A DNA stretch of 64,000 bases, taken from positions 66,052 to 130,051 of the forward strand of contig JADJDU010000014.1 in assembly GCA_016702505.1 (NCBI GenBank), given 5' to 3'. The notes below the pieces were generated by a model. That model searched no databases, was not told where the DNA came from, and saw only the letters and a list, made by a program, of their open reading frames with translations. Positions within the stretch are counted from its first letter, which is position 1. Every line of letters starts with the position of its first letter. The position numbers and the translations under genes are program-made. Below are positions 35,065 through 44,175 of the stretch, one piece after another. The DNA comes from Microthrixaceae bacterium. Lineage in GTDB: Bacteria; Actinomycetota; Acidimicrobiia; Acidimicrobiales; Iamiaceae.

Positions 35065-36264
35065 TCAGCGGGTGAGGAGAACCGCGGAACCGTGACCGAA
35101 GAGTCCTTGGTTGGCGGTGATGCCCGCGGTCGCGCCTTCGACCTGACGGCCAGTGGCCTGACCGCGTAGCTGCCAGGTGACCTCGCACACCTGGGCGATG
35201 GCCTGAGCCGGGACCGCCTCGCCGAAGCAGGCCAGGCCCCCGCTGGGGTTGACCGGGATGCGCCCGCCCAGGGAGGTGTCGCCGTCGTTGAGCAGGCGCT
35301 CGGCCTCACCCCTGGGGCATAGGCCGATGTCTTCGTACCAGTCCAGCTCCAATGCGGTGGACAGGTCGTAGACCTCGGCCAGCGACAGGTCGTCGGGGCC
35401 GACACCGGCCTCCTCGTAGGCGGCGTGGGCGATCGATTCCTTGAACGGGCGCGCCGGTGCCGGGACGACCGCGGTGGAGTCGGTGGCCATGTCGGGGAGG
35501 TCGATGACGGTGTTGGGATAGGTCGGGGTGACCGTGGAAACGGCCGCGATGCGAACCTGGTTACCGGCCGACGCGGCATGTCGTTGAGCGAACTCCATCG
35601 ACGACAACACGATGGCGGCGCCGCCGTCGGAGGTGGCGCAGATCTCCAACAGGTGGAGGGGATCGGCCACCACCGGGCTGGCCAGAACCTCTTCCACCGT
35701 CACCGCCTTTTGGTAGCGCGCGTTCGGGTTGGTCAGGCCGTTGCTGGCGTTCTTGACCTTCACCCGGGCGAAGTCGGCGCTGGTGGCCCCGTAGAGGTCC
35801 ATTCGGCGCCTGGCAGCCAGGGCGAAGTAGGTCGGGTTGGTGGCCCCGATGAGGCGGAACCGCAGCCAGTCGGGGTCGGTGGGTCGGTCGCCGGCGTTGG
35901 GGGCCAGGAACCCCTTGGGTGTCGTGTCGGCACCCACCACCAAGGCGACGTCGCAAAGACCGGCCAGGATCCGGGTCCTGGCCGCCTCGATGGCGGTGAC
36001 CCCCGAAGCGCAGGCGGCGTAGCTGGAAGCCACCCGGGCTCCGGTCCAACCGAGGGCTTGGGCGAAGGTGGCCCCCGCCACGTAGCCGGGGTAGCCGTTG
36101 CGCATGGTGTCGGCCCCGGATACGAACTGGACGTCGGCCCAGTCGATGCCGGCATCTCGGATGGCGTCTCGGGCCGCGGCCACGCCGTACTCCACGAAGT
36201 TCCGGCCCCACTTGCCCCATGGGTGCATGCCCACGCCCAGTACGGCGATGTCGTTGGCGCTCAT
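35065..36264 (-). CDS. Thiolase-like lipid-transfer protein (SCP-x/Ltp type)
   Basis: 399 residues. Active-site Cys in SYAACASGVTAIEAA; PVNPSGGLACFGEAVPA and the final GHGSAVLL mark the nonspecific lipid-transfer-type thiolase branch. In steroid degradation such Ltp proteins act as retro-aldolases or thiolases with a DUF35 partner. Here the partner gene is immediately upstream (one-base overlap), a typical pair. Which of Ltp2/Ltp3/Ltp4 it corresponds to is not clear. Confidence 0.8.
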   Translation of the reverse strand: MSANDIAVLGVGMHPWGKWGRNFVEYGVAAARDAIRDAGIDWADVQFVSGADTMRNGYPGYVAGATFAQALGWTGARVASSYAACASGVTAIEAARTRILAGLCDVALVVGADTTPKGFLAPNAGDRPTDPDWLRFRLIGATNPTYFALAARRRMDLYGATSADFARVKVKNASNGLTNPNARYQKAVTVEEVLASPVVADPLHLLEICATSDGGAAIVLSSMEFAQRHAASAGNQVRIAAVSTVTPTYPNTVIDLPDMATDSTAVVPAPARPFKESIAHAAYEEAGVGPDDLSLAEVYDLSTALELDWYEDIGLCPRGEAERLLNDGDTSLGGRIPVNPSGGLACFGEAVPAQAIAQVCEVTWQLRGQATGRQVEGATAGITANQGLFGHGSAVLLTR

Positions 36265-36737
36265 CAGTTGCTCTCCTCGGCGGTCGCGGCCGGGTCCGAA
36301 ACCGGCTTCCACTTCCAGATCAGGTGATCGGTGTCCTCGTCGCTGAACAACACGTCCACGACCAACTCGACGGGCGTGCCCACCCGGAGGTCTTCCACGG
36401 CTACGCCGGGCACGACCTGCCCCATCACCACGATTCCCTCGTGCTCGAGGTGGACAGCGGCGATGGCGAACGGAACGTGCTCGTCGGTGGGGACCACGTA
36501 CGGCGGCGGGGGCTGGTACCGGGCGTCGGTGTAGCTCCAAACCGTGCCGTGGCGTGACAGCGGGACCTCGTCGAAGACGGTCCCGGTGCAGGCCGGGTTG
36601 GGGCACCCGTAGTCGGCCTTGGGAAATGCGTAGGTGCCACAGCTGGCGCACTGCTGGCCGAGGAGGGTTGGCTCCTGAGCGTCGGGGGTGAACCATCCCT
36701 CGGCGCCCAGCGCGGGTACGCGCATCCTGGTGGTCAT
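36264..36737 (-). CDS. DUF35/OB-fold Zn-ribbon partner protein
   Basis: 157 residues. Zinc ribbon Cys-x2-Cys (QQCASCGTYAF) and Cys-x4-Cys (GCPNPACTG), then an OB-fold (GTVWSYTDARYQPPPPYV, VPFAIAAVHLEHEG). DUF35 proteins complex with thiolases/Ltp aldolases or MaoC hydratases to gate acyl-CoA substrates. Start ATG 36737 with GGGAG upstream. A regulon palindrome lies 50 bp before it. Confidence 0.85.
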   Translation of the reverse strand: MTTRMRVPALGAEGWFTPDAQEPTLLGQQCASCGTYAFPKADYGCPNPACTGTVFDEVPLSRHGTVWSYTDARYQPPPPYVVPTDEHVPFAIAAVHLEHEGIVVMGQVVPGVAVEDLRVGTPVELVVDVLFSDEDTDHLIWKWKPVSDPAATAEESN

Positions 36738-36786
36738 GCCGGCTCCCGTAGGTGACGGTGGCTCCCGAACCGTTCGGGGGCGAGTT

Positions 36787-36803
36787 TCTGATGGTACGTC
36801 AGA
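36787..36803. promoter_or_regulatory. Regulon palindrome, site 7 (before the DUF35-thiolase operon)
   Basis: TCTGATG-GTA-CGTCAGA (reads TCTGACG-TAC-CATCAGA on the minus strand). One mismatch. Located 50 bp upstream of the DUF35 ATG and 75 bp before the divergent DUF2889 gene, which could share it. Confidence 0.65.
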
Positions 36804-36877
36804 TCCCTGGTTGGACCACAAGAGGGCAAGCCGCCGGGCAAGGTGGCAGATACCGGCCGGTCCGCTAGAACGGTCTG

Positions 36878-38044
36878 GTGCCCACCGACGACGAACGCCG
36901 CTGGCCGGGAACCGAACCGCCCGTCCACGGATCACCGAGACGGAGACGAGGATCGGTCCGGCGCACCACCATCGTCGACATGGTTCGGCCCGATGGTCTC
37001 GCCGGACCTCTCGTCATCGGGGGCAACGGGCGAGACCTCGCCACCGGCATAGATGGTGAGCCCTACCTGATCGGTGCGGCGGCTACATCGGTGACCGTGG
37101 CCGCCGGACCCGATCGCGCCATCACCGCAGTGGCGGCCCAGTCGGTGATGGACCGAGACGCTGGCGGTGATCATCACCACCTCGACGGCCTGATCGGGGT
37201 AAGGGCCGGTTCGGGATTCCGGCGGGCCTTGGCCGAAACCGCTCCCGATCTGGTTGTGGGTGGGTCCTTGGTTCACCTGCTCCTCGATGACACACCGCCG
37301 GCGGCGCTGATCGCAGGCTCGGTGCTGGTGCGCGCCGGCCTGTTGAGCAACCTGGCATCGGCGTTGCCCGTCGGGGGAAGCGCCGCTGGTGGCAGCGCCG
37401 CTGGTGGCAGTGCCGCCGGCGGAACGCCATCTAGCCCTCGATCTCGTCCCCGCACCCTTCCGGTGGGGATCTGTGCCGGGTGGGCGCCCGACGGGGCCAT
37501 GGTCAGAGCAGTTGTCGAAACCGGGATACCCCTGCTGGGTTGGGGACCTCCCGCGCCCGATCTCAACTGCGGCCCCGATGGCTCTCCCGACCTAATGGCC
37601 TGGCAGGCTACCGAGCCCTTGGCTCCCGAGTCGATGCGTCGCCGCCGCCTGATCGACCTGTGGCGGGGCGTGGGCACCGACGGCCGGACCGCTTCAGCCC
37701 CGTTGCGGGTCGAAGTCCGCTTTCGTGACACCTACGGCGAGCCTGACGATGTAGGAGAGACGGTGGTGCACGAGTACGGCTTCACCGCCCGGATCGACCC
37801 CTCGACGTGGCTGATCACGGCCGCCACCGCCACCCCGGGCCCACTTCCCGCTCCCGAATGCCCATCGGCGGCAGCCAGCGCCGAACGCCTGGTCGGCCTG
37901 CGAGTGGATGATCTGCGAACCCGGGTCCGAGACGACCTGACCGGCACGTCGACGTGCACCCACCTGAACGACCTGTTCCGATCCCTGGCCGACGTTCGCT
38001 CGCTGTGGGACTCGGCTGCCTTGGCCCGTGGAGAGTCACGATGA
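36878..38044 (+). CDS. DUF2889-like protein with Gly/Ser repeat insert
   Basis: 388 residues. The C-terminal third (VHEYGFTARIDPSTWLITAATA, LTGTSTCTHLNDLFRSLADV) fits DUF2889, a family of unknown function often near CoA-catabolic genes. The middle contains three GGSAA repeats encoded by a 15-bp tandem unit (37376-37420). GTG start. Stop overlaps the ATG of a 48-residue membrane protein. Confidence 0.6.
   Translation: MPTDDERRWPGTEPPVHGSPRRRRGSVRRTTIVDMVRPDGLAGPLVIGGNGRDLATGIDGEPYLIGAAATSVTVAAGPDRAITAVAAQSVMDRDAGGDHHHLDGLIGVRAGSGFRRALAETAPDLVVGGSLVHLLLDDTPPAALIAGSVLVRAGLLSNLASALPVGGSAAGGSAAGGSAAGGTPSSPRSRPRTLPVGICAGWAPDGAMVRAVVETGIPLLGWGPPAPDLNCGPDGSPDLMAWQATEPLAPESMRRRRLIDLWRGVGTDGRTASAPLRVEVRFRDTYGEPDDVGETVVHEYGFTARIDPSTWLITAATATPGPLPAPECPSAAASAERLVGLRVDDLRTRVRDDLTGTSTCTHLNDLFRSLADVRSLWDSAALARGESR
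37376..37420 (+). repeat. 15-bp coding tandem repeat (x3)
   Basis: Three copies of GGMAGCGCCGCTGGT-like units encoding GGSAA/GGSAA/GGSAA in the DUF2889-like protein, where a flexible linker is expected. Confidence 0.85.
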
Positions 38045-38187
38045 CACCAGACCAGAACCGTGCCCGCCGGGCCAGGCCCCCACTGGAGGCCGAGCGTCCA
38101 CAACATCCGGCCGGACCTGCGCTGATCCTGGTGCTAGTCGTGGTCTTGTTGATCGTGGCCCTTTCGGTCGCCAGCGTCTATACCTGA
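38041..38187 (+). CDS. Small C-terminally anchored membrane protein
   Basis: 48 residues: basic, Pro-rich N-terminal half then one helix (ALILVLVVVLLIVALSVASV). ATGA overlap with the DUF2889 stop supports translation. Unknown function. Confidence 0.6.
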   Translation: MTPDQNRARRARPPLEAERPQHPAGPALILVLVVVLLIVALSVASVYT

Positions 38188-38203
38188 ACGTAGGCTCGCC
38201 ACC

Positions 38204-39406
38204 ATGTCGATCACTCCTGACTGGGCCGCGCTGTATGAGGACCTTCACCGTCACCCCGAGCTGAGCTTCGAGGAGAACCGCACCGCGGGGATCGTGGCCG
38301 ATTCGCTTCGAGAGTCGGGTTTTGAGGTGGAGACCGGCGTCGGCCGGACCGGCGTGGTCGGTGTGATGCGCAACGGTGACGGACCGACGGTGCTGGTTCG
38401 GGCCGACATGGATGCCCTGCCTGTCACCGAGGACACCGGGCTCGCCTATTCCAGCACCGTCGAAGGCGTCGCCCACGCCTGCGGCCACGACGTCCACGTC
38501 ACATGCCTTTTGGCGGCCTGCGCCGAGCTGGCCACTAGCCGTGATACCTGGGCGGGCACCCTGCTGGCGGTGTTCCAGCCGGCCGAAGAGCTGATCCTCG
38601 GAGCGCGGGCCATGCTCGACGACGGTCTCTACGAGCGATACGGCACGCCATCGGTGGTGCTCGGCCAACACGTCGCCCCCATACCCGCCGGCACCATCGG
38701 GCTGCACACCGGCCCGGCCTTCGCAGCGGTGGACGGCCTGCGCATCACCATGCACGGGAGCGGTGGGCACGGCTCGAGTCCTCACACCACGGTCGACCCG
38801 GTGGTGATGGCGGCCTCCACGGTCATGCGGTTGCAGACGGTCGTGTCCCGTGAGGTCGATCCGGCCCAGACCGCGGTGGTGACGGTGGGAAGGCTCGAGG
38901 CCGGCACGAAGTCGAACATCATCCCCGATCAGGCCCGGATGGATCTGAGCATCCGCACCTACCAAGACGATGTTCGGGCGCGCGTCCTCGCCGCCGTGGA
39001 ACGCATCGTCAAGGGAGAGGCGGCAACGGCGGGGGCGCCCAGAGACCCCGAGATCGTCATCACCGAGAGCGGAGATGCCGTCGTCAACGACCCGGCCGCA
39101 TGCGAGGCGACCAGGCCCGCCCTCGAATCGATCGGAGCCCTGGTGCTGGACCCGGGTGCGGTGTCGGGGAGTGAGGATGTGGGTCTGTTCGCCACGGCGG
39201 CCGGATCTCCGTGCGTCTACTGGTTGCTGGGCGGGGCCGATCCCGCCCTGTTCGAAGGTCTGACCACCGTCCGCCAGTTCGTGGAGAAGGTGGCTTCGCT
39301 GCCAAGCAACCATTCACCCCGGTTTGCCCCGGTGCCCCAGCCCACTCTGGACGTGGGGCGTTCAGCCCTGGTGGCTGCGGCCCGTCATTGGCTGCCTGTC
39401 GGCTGA
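38204..39406 (+). CDS. M20-family amidohydrolase (N-acyl-amino-acid / hippurate hydrolase type)
   Basis: 400 residues. DLHRHPELSFEE, VLVRADMDALPVTE, the zinc motif AHACGHDVHVT, VFQPAEE and GSGGHGSSPH are those of M20D peptidases/amidohydrolases. It hydrolyses N-acyl amino acids or related amides using two metal ions. The last 22 bases overlap the 3' end of the opposing membrane protein gene. Confidence 0.88.
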   Translation: MSITPDWAALYEDLHRHPELSFEENRTAGIVADSLRESGFEVETGVGRTGVVGVMRNGDGPTVLVRADMDALPVTEDTGLAYSSTVEGVAHACGHDVHVTCLLAACAELATSRDTWAGTLLAVFQPAEELILGARAMLDDGLYERYGTPSVVLGQHVAPIPAGTIGLHTGPAFAAVDGLRITMHGSGGHGSSPHTTVDPVVMAASTVMRLQTVVSREVDPAQTAVVTVGRLEAGTKSNIIPDQARMDLSIRTYQDDVRARVLAAVERIVKGEAATAGAPRDPEIVITESGDAVVNDPAACEATRPALESIGALVLDPGAVSGSEDVGLFATAAGSPCVYWLLGGADPALFEGLTTVRQFVEKVASLPSNHSPRFAPVPQPTLDVGRSALVAAARHWLPVG

Positions 39407-40644
39407 GGTCGGGCCCCGTGGGGCCGGTGGCTGGCATGGTCGTGGCGGTGGTGGCCGGGCCGGTGCTGGCGTGAGGACCGATGGCGGGTACCCACCCCCA
39501 CAGGGCGGTGCTTGTGGAGCGTCAGCGCCCGAAAGGCCATGGCGGCCATGATCCCGCCGGTGGCCAGGGCCAGCAGCCACCGCCGAACAGGTCCCTCCAG
39601 TTGTTCGCCGGCGGCCTGGGTCAGGGGCAGCATCGAGCCCTGGGCGACCACCAACGCGGTGGAGCGGAGGAGCAGCGGTGCCACCATGGCCACCAAGACC
39701 GCGCCGACCACCGTGATCGTGCTGATGGCGGTGACTAGACGCAGGCGGTGACGTGACCGGGTCACGGCCCAACCCAGACCGGCGAGGGCAAGCACCGGGG
39801 TGACCAGGGCGGCGTTGCGGGCCAGGCTCACCATGTGGCGAAGCTGGGTGGTGTAGCGCTCGGCCACGTTCGACGTACGGGCATCGATTGGACCCTCGGG
39901 CCCGGGCCCTGAGCCCGAGGCGCTAACCAGCAGTTGATCCCAAGCTCGGTCGGCATCGGGGCCAGCCACCAGCCGCTGCGACGACCGCTCGATCTCAGCT
40001 CGCTCGGCGGCGCCCACAATCCGTCCGGCCACGAGCGCGTCGGCGACGTCGATCGCCATCTGGTCCAGCACCCGCTGGTCGTTGCGCAACGGACCCATGG
40101 TGGCCACGAAGCGGTGGGGAGGAACCACGTAGGACCGTACTGCCAGGGATGCCACCGCCAACACCACCAACAGAGCGGCGGTGGTGGCGATCCTCAACTC
40201 GGACCGCGACAGCGTGGATGTGGCCGTTGCTCTACCGAGCCGGCGAAGCGCTTCGGCCCCCCGGGCCCGGTAGCTGACGCGTGGGATCGTTCCAGTCGGT
40301 CGGACCACGCGGGCCAAGCGGGAGCGACGCCGTCGGCGCCCGTTGATCCGAGCGTGGAGTGAATGGCGGGAATGGTCCGGGTGGTCGATGTGGTCCCACC
40401 CCTCCCGCTCGATGCGGGCCAGGTCGATCACGACCTCGGGGACCTCGACGGCGACCTTGGGGACCTCGGGGATCTCGCGGTCCCCGACGACTGAGCTAAC
40501 CGGAGCGGACCGGCCTCGAGCAGTAGAGGATGGGCCCAGCGTTGGGGGTGGGACGTAGAGCCGGAACCTGGGGAGGTTGGGTCTCGTCGACCTCGGTTCG
40601 GTCGACCGGTGGTGAGGGTGGTGGGTGTGACTTTCGACCGCCAT
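39385..40644 (-). CDS. Membrane protein of unknown function
   Basis: 419 residues. Long His/Arg/Pro-rich N-terminal cytoplasmic region (to about 150), a helix near 155-172, an extracytoplasmic helical region (ERSSQRLVAGPDADRAWDQLL), three further hydrophobic segments (about 277-293, 303-325, 352-370) and a His/Arg-rich tail. No family recognised. ATG 40644 (MAVESHTHH) chosen; an earlier ATG at 40737 is possible. Confidence 0.6.
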   Translation of the reverse strand: MAVESHTHHPHHRSTEPRSTRPNLPRFRLYVPPPTLGPSSTARGRSAPVSSVVGDREIPEVPKVAVEVPEVVIDLARIEREGWDHIDHPDHSRHSLHARINGRRRRRSRLARVVRPTGTIPRVSYRARGAEALRRLGRATATSTLSRSELRIATTAALLVVLAVASLAVRSYVVPPHRFVATMGPLRNDQRVLDQMAIDVADALVAGRIVGAAERAEIERSSQRLVAGPDADRAWDQLLVSASGSGPGPEGPIDARTSNVAERYTTQLRHMVSLARNAALVTPVLALAGLGWAVTRSRHRLRLVTAISTITVVGAVLVAMVAPLLLRSTALVVAQGSMLPLTQAAGEQLEGPVRRWLLALATGGIMAAMAFRALTLHKHRPVGVGTRHRSSRQHRPGHHRHDHASHRPHGARPQPTGSQ

Positions 40645-40753
40645 CGGGCCAGGATAGGTCGAAAGGCCTAGGCGTGCATCGGGTTTCGTCGAGTGGGAGG
40701 TAAGGGGACAGCCGACCGGACCACTCCGAGGCGCCACGTGCGGAATCGGATGA

Positions 40754-41518
40754 TCAGCCGACCTGGTGATCGAAGAACTTCAAATGCTCGCCACCGCCGT
40801 GGACGACCAGGTTCGCCCCGGTGACGTAGGAGGCCAGGTCGCTGGCCAGCCAGACCACCGCGTTGCCCACGTCGGTGGGGGTGGCCACCCGCCCCAAAGG
40901 AACGGTGGAGGCAACTGCGGCTGCTCCTTCGGGGCCGCCGTAGTAGTCCTCGAACATCTCGGTACGGACCATTCCCGCCGACACGCAGTTGATCCTGACG
41001 GTCGGTGCCCACTCCATGGCGAGGCTGGTGGTGAGGTTGATCAGGCCTGCCTTGGCCGCGCCGTACACGGCGGTTCCCGGCGATGGGCGCATGCCCGAGA
41101 GGCTGGTGACGTTGACGATTGATCCGCCCGAGGCGTTGGTCTGCATGACCCGGTTGGCGGCCTGGGCCACGTGAAGGGCAGAGGTCAGGTTGAGGGCCAG
41201 GATCTTGTCGCTGAAGCGCGGCGATGCGGTGGCGGCATCGGTGCCTGGGCTTCCGCCAGCGTTGTTCACGGCCACATCGAGGTGCCCGTGGTCCTCCACG
41301 ATTCCGTCGACCAGGGTGTTGACCGAGGCGTGGTCGGTCACGTCGACGGGCACGAAGGTCACCCCGATTGGCAGGGAAGTGGGGTCGGGTGCGGAACGGC
41401 CGCAGATGACCACGGTGGCCCCCGCATCGAGGAGCCGTTGGGTTATTCCACGACCCACGCCGCGGGTCCCGCCGGTCACCAGCGCCACCCGTCCCGATAG
41501 GTCGATCTCGATCGTCAT
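40754..41518 (-). CDS. SDR dehydrogenase, Rv3549c-like
   Basis: 254 residues. LSGRVALVTGGTRGVGRGITQRLLDAGATVVICGR, NNAGGSP, SLSGMRPSPGTAVYGAAKAGLINLTTSLAMEWAP and YVTGANLVVHGGGEH strongly recall Rv3549c, a KstR2-regulon SDR. As in mycobacteria it is divergent from echA20; the pair shares one palindrome (41608-41624, 89 bp upstream of this gene). Exact step unproven; proposed to act on a ring C/D keto-hydroxy intermediate. Confidence 0.85.
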   Translation of the reverse strand: MTIEIDLSGRVALVTGGTRGVGRGITQRLLDAGATVVICGRSAPDPTSLPIGVTFVPVDVTDHASVNTLVDGIVEDHGHLDVAVNNAGGSPGTDAATASPRFSDKILALNLTSALHVAQAANRVMQTNASGGSIVNVTSLSGMRPSPGTAVYGAAKAGLINLTTSLAMEWAPTVRINCVSAGMVRTEMFEDYYGGPEGAAAVASTVPLGRVATPTDVGNAVVWLASDLASYVTGANLVVHGGGEHLKFFDHQVG

Positions 41519-41607
41519 GGACGCGCACCGTACCGGAGGGTGTAGGTCGGTACAGGACCCGGCCGAAGGGTTGGCTGCGTTCGGCCTGGGCTACGGTGGC
41601 CGCGGAA

Positions 41608-41624
41608 TCTGACGACCTATCAGA
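41608..41624. promoter_or_regulatory. Regulon palindrome, site 8 (echA20 / SDR divergent promoter)
   Basis: TCTGACG-ACC-TATCAGA. Ends 14 bp before the echA20 ATG. Serves as the only visible operator between the two divergent genes. Confidence 0.7.
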
Positions 41625-41638
41625 AAGTCTGGAGCCCA

Positions 41639-42400
41639 ATGGGGATCACGTCGCACGTCGACGAGCAGGGCATCGCCGAAGTGGTGATGGACAACCCGCC
41701 CGTCAACGCCCTCAACGTCGCAGGCTGGTTTGAACTGGCCCACGTCATCCGTCGCCTGGGAGATGATCAGGCGGTCCGAGTGGTCGTGTTGCGAGCCGAG
41801 GGGAGAGGCTTCAACGCCGGCGTAGACATCAAGGAAATGCAGGCCACCGAAGGGTTCAACGCCCTGATCGGGGCCAACCGGGGATGTTACGAGGCCTTCG
41901 CTGCCGTCTATGAGTGCAAGGTTCCCGTCATCGCCGCCGTCAACGGGTTCTGCGTTGGAGGTGGCATCGGTCTGATCGGCAACGCCGACGTGATCGTGGC
42001 CGCCGATGACGCCACCTTCGGGCTACCCGAGGTGGACCGGGGCGCCCTCGGTGCCGCCACCCATTTGAGCCGGTTGGTTCCCCAACACAAGATGAGGGCG
42101 ATGGTGTACACCTCGGCCACCGCCACTGCCCAGGAGCTACACGCCTTCGGCTCGGTGTTACGGGTCGTGCCCCAGTCCGAGCTGCGAGACGCAGCGTTCG
42201 AGGTGGCTGGCCAGATAGCAGCCAAATCACCCACCGTCATTCGTGCCGCTAAGGAATCGCTGAACGGCATAGACCTGTGGGACGTGAAGCGGAGCTACCG
42301 CTTCGAGCAGGGCTTCACCTTCGAACTGAACCTGTCTGGTGTTGCCGACGAACACCGGGATGCCTTCGTGGCCAAGCGCGAAACCGACGTGACCAAATGA
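41639..42400 (+). CDS. echA20: Crotonase EchA20-like (steroid D-ring hydrolase)
   Basis: 253 residues. Very close to mycobacterial EchA20 in FNAGVDIKEMQATEGFNALI, AVNGFCVGGGIGLIGNADVIVA, GLPEVDRGALGAATHLSRLVPQH and the C-terminal EQGFTFELNLSGVADEHRDAF. EchA20 hydrolyses a carbon-carbon bond in the last ring-D intermediate. First of the echA20-ipdA-ipdB operon; the stop overlaps the ipdA ATG. GGAG at 41631-41634 is its SD. Confidence 0.92.
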   Translation: MGITSHVDEQGIAEVVMDNPPVNALNVAGWFELAHVIRRLGDDQAVRVVVLRAEGRGFNAGVDIKEMQATEGFNALIGANRGCYEAFAAVYECKVPVIAAVNGFCVGGGIGLIGNADVIVAADDATFGLPEVDRGALGAATHLSRLVPQHKMRAMVYTSATATAQELHAFGSVLRVVPQSELRDAAFEVAGQIAAKSPTVIRAAKESLNGIDLWDVKRSYRFEQGFTFELNLSGVADEHRDAFVAKRETDVTK

Positions 42401-43353
42401 GCGACCGACCTGTGAACGACACGACCGCCGACGAGAACTGGCCGGCTCCGCGAGACAAGCGCCTCGACGAGAACGAGGTTGTCGGCCGACTGCGGTCGGG
42501 CATGACCATCGGGATCGGTGGATGGGGAAGCCGCCGCAAGCCCATGTCGCTGGTACGGGCCATCCTGCGTAGCGACCTGTCCGACCTGCACCTGGTCACC
42601 TTCGGCGGACCTGAGGTGGGCATGTTGTGCGCTGCGGGCAAGGTGGCCCACCTCACCTTTGCCTTCGTGGCCCCAGACATCGGCCCGGCCGCTGTGCTCG
42701 AACCGCACTTCCGTGCTGCTCGCCAGTCCGGGTCCGTCGAGTGCACCGAACTCGACGAGGGGATGCTGCTGCTGGGGCTTCAGGCCGCGGCGTGGCGGGT
42801 CCCGTTCCTGCCCACCCGCGTCGGGCTCGGTTCTGACCTCAACCTTGTCAACCCTGGTCTGAAGACGGTTCGATCCCCCTACCCCGGACCCGGTGGTGGT
42901 GACGGGGAGGAGCTGATCGCCCAACCGGCGATCGAGCTGGATGCCGCGCTGTGCCACCTGAACGTGGGTGACACCCGCGGCAACGCCGCCTTCACCGGTC
43001 CCGATCTCTACTTCGACGACTTGATGCTCGAAGCCGCTGCCGATGGCGGGCGATTCATCTCGGTGGAGAAGGTCGTGTCCACTTCCGACCTGGTGGAAGC
43101 CGCGGGCGACGTCACCAGGCTCCGGGTCAGTCGGATGTTCGTGGATGGCGTGGTGGAGGCTCCCAACGGATGCCACCCCACGTCGTGTGACCCTGACCGA
43201 GTGCGTGACGAGGCATTCCAGAAGGAGTACCTCGCCACCGCCAAGGACCCCGAGATGTGGGCGTCGTTCCGCTCGGACTGGCTTTCATTCCCAGACGAGG
43301 CGGCCTACCAGGCCGCCCTTGCCGCCCGCCCGGCCGAGGAGGCCCGCTCGTGA
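42397..43353 (+). CDS. ipdA: IpdA-like CoA-transferase-fold ring C hydrolase, alpha subunit
   Basis: 318 residues. RLRSGMTIGIGGWGSRRKPMSLVRAILRSDLSDLHLVTFGGPEVGMLCAAGKV, then LDEGMLLLGLQAAAWRVPFLPTR and SPYPGPGGG match Rv3551/IpdA. With IpdB it opens steroid ring C (COCHEA-CoA hydrolysis in mycobacteria), using a CoA-transferase fold. Somewhat longer than the mycobacterial protein at the N-terminus. Overlaps echA20 and ipdB by four bases each. Confidence 0.92.
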   Translation: MSDRPVNDTTADENWPAPRDKRLDENEVVGRLRSGMTIGIGGWGSRRKPMSLVRAILRSDLSDLHLVTFGGPEVGMLCAAGKVAHLTFAFVAPDIGPAAVLEPHFRAARQSGSVECTELDEGMLLLGLQAAAWRVPFLPTRVGLGSDLNLVNPGLKTVRSPYPGPGGGDGEELIAQPAIELDAALCHLNVGDTRGNAAFTGPDLYFDDLMLEAAADGGRFISVEKVVSTSDLVEAAGDVTRLRVSRMFVDGVVEAPNGCHPTSCDPDRVRDEAFQKEYLATAKDPEMWASFRSDWLSFPDEAAYQAALAARPAEEARS

Positions 43354-44135
43354 CCACCACCGACCTTTCGACTCTGGTCAAGCGCGCTGACGTGTGCGCG
43401 GTAGCGGTAGCCGACTGTTTCCGAGGCGATGGCGAGATCCTGGCCAACCCCATCGGCACCATCCCGATGATCGGCGGACGGCTAGCTCGCGCCACCTGGG
43501 AACCAGACCTGATGATGACCGACGGCGAAGCGGCGCTGATCGCCAACGACGAGGCGGTGCCAGCCCGAGGTGACCGTGTCTATGAGACCTGGAACCCCTA
43601 CCGCCGAATGTTCGACGTGGTGTGGAGCGGCCGTCGTCACGTGATGATGGGCGCCACCCAGGTCGACCGGTACGGCAACCAGAACATCGCCGCGTTGGGC
43701 GGTACACCGACCCGTCCCAAGACTCAGCTCCTCGGTTTTCGGGGTGCGCCCGGCAACACCATCAACGACGTCACCTCGTACTGGGTGCCAGCCCAGGGCC
43801 CGAAGGTGTTCGTGGAGGCGGTCGATGTGGTCACCGGCGTTGGATACGACCGCGCTGGTCAGCTCGGCGCTGAGGCCGCTCGATTCCACGAGATCAGGAG
43901 GGTGGTGTCCAACCTGGCGGTGTTCGACTTCGAGAGCCCGGATCATTCGATGCGGTTGCGGTCTCTCCACCCCGGCGTCACCGTCGACGAGGTGGTGGCG
44001 GCCACCGGGTTCAGCCTGGTCATCCCTGACGACGTTCCCACCTCACGGTTGCCGACCCCAGGCGAGCTGAGGTTGCTCGATGAGGTCATCGACCCGGCCG
44101 GAACTCGACACCGTGAGGTGCCCGACCCCGTCTGA
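43350..44135 (+). CDS. ipdB: IpdB-like CoA-transferase-fold ring C hydrolase, beta subunit
   Basis: 261 residues. RRHVMMGATQVDRYGNQNIAALG, GFRGAPGNTINDVTSYWVPAQGPKVFVEAVDVVTGVGYDR and SNLAVFDFESPDHSMRLRSLHPGVTVDEV match Rv3552/IpdB. GTG start overlapping ipdA. In mycobacteria ipdC follows directly; here 2.6 kb with an IS110 element separates them. Confidence 0.92.
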   Translation: MTTTDLSTLVKRADVCAVAVADCFRGDGEILANPIGTIPMIGGRLARATWEPDLMMTDGEAALIANDEAVPARGDRVYETWNPYRRMFDVVWSGRRHVMMGATQVDRYGNQNIAALGGTPTRPKTQLLGFRGAPGNTINDVTSYWVPAQGPKVFVEAVDVVTGVGYDRAGQLGAEAARFHEIRRVVSNLAVFDFESPDHSMRLRSLHPGVTVDEVVAATGFSLVIPDDVPTSRLPTPGELRLLDEVIDPAGTRHREVPDPV

Positions 44136-44175
44136 GCGGTCCGGGGTTGTCGCGGTCATCGGTGGTCCTCTGCGG

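Noticed and set aside
42277..42396. Longer in-frame start for ipdA inside echA20
   Set aside because: It overlaps the conserved EchA20 C-terminus; the ATGA overlap at 42397 is the natural start.
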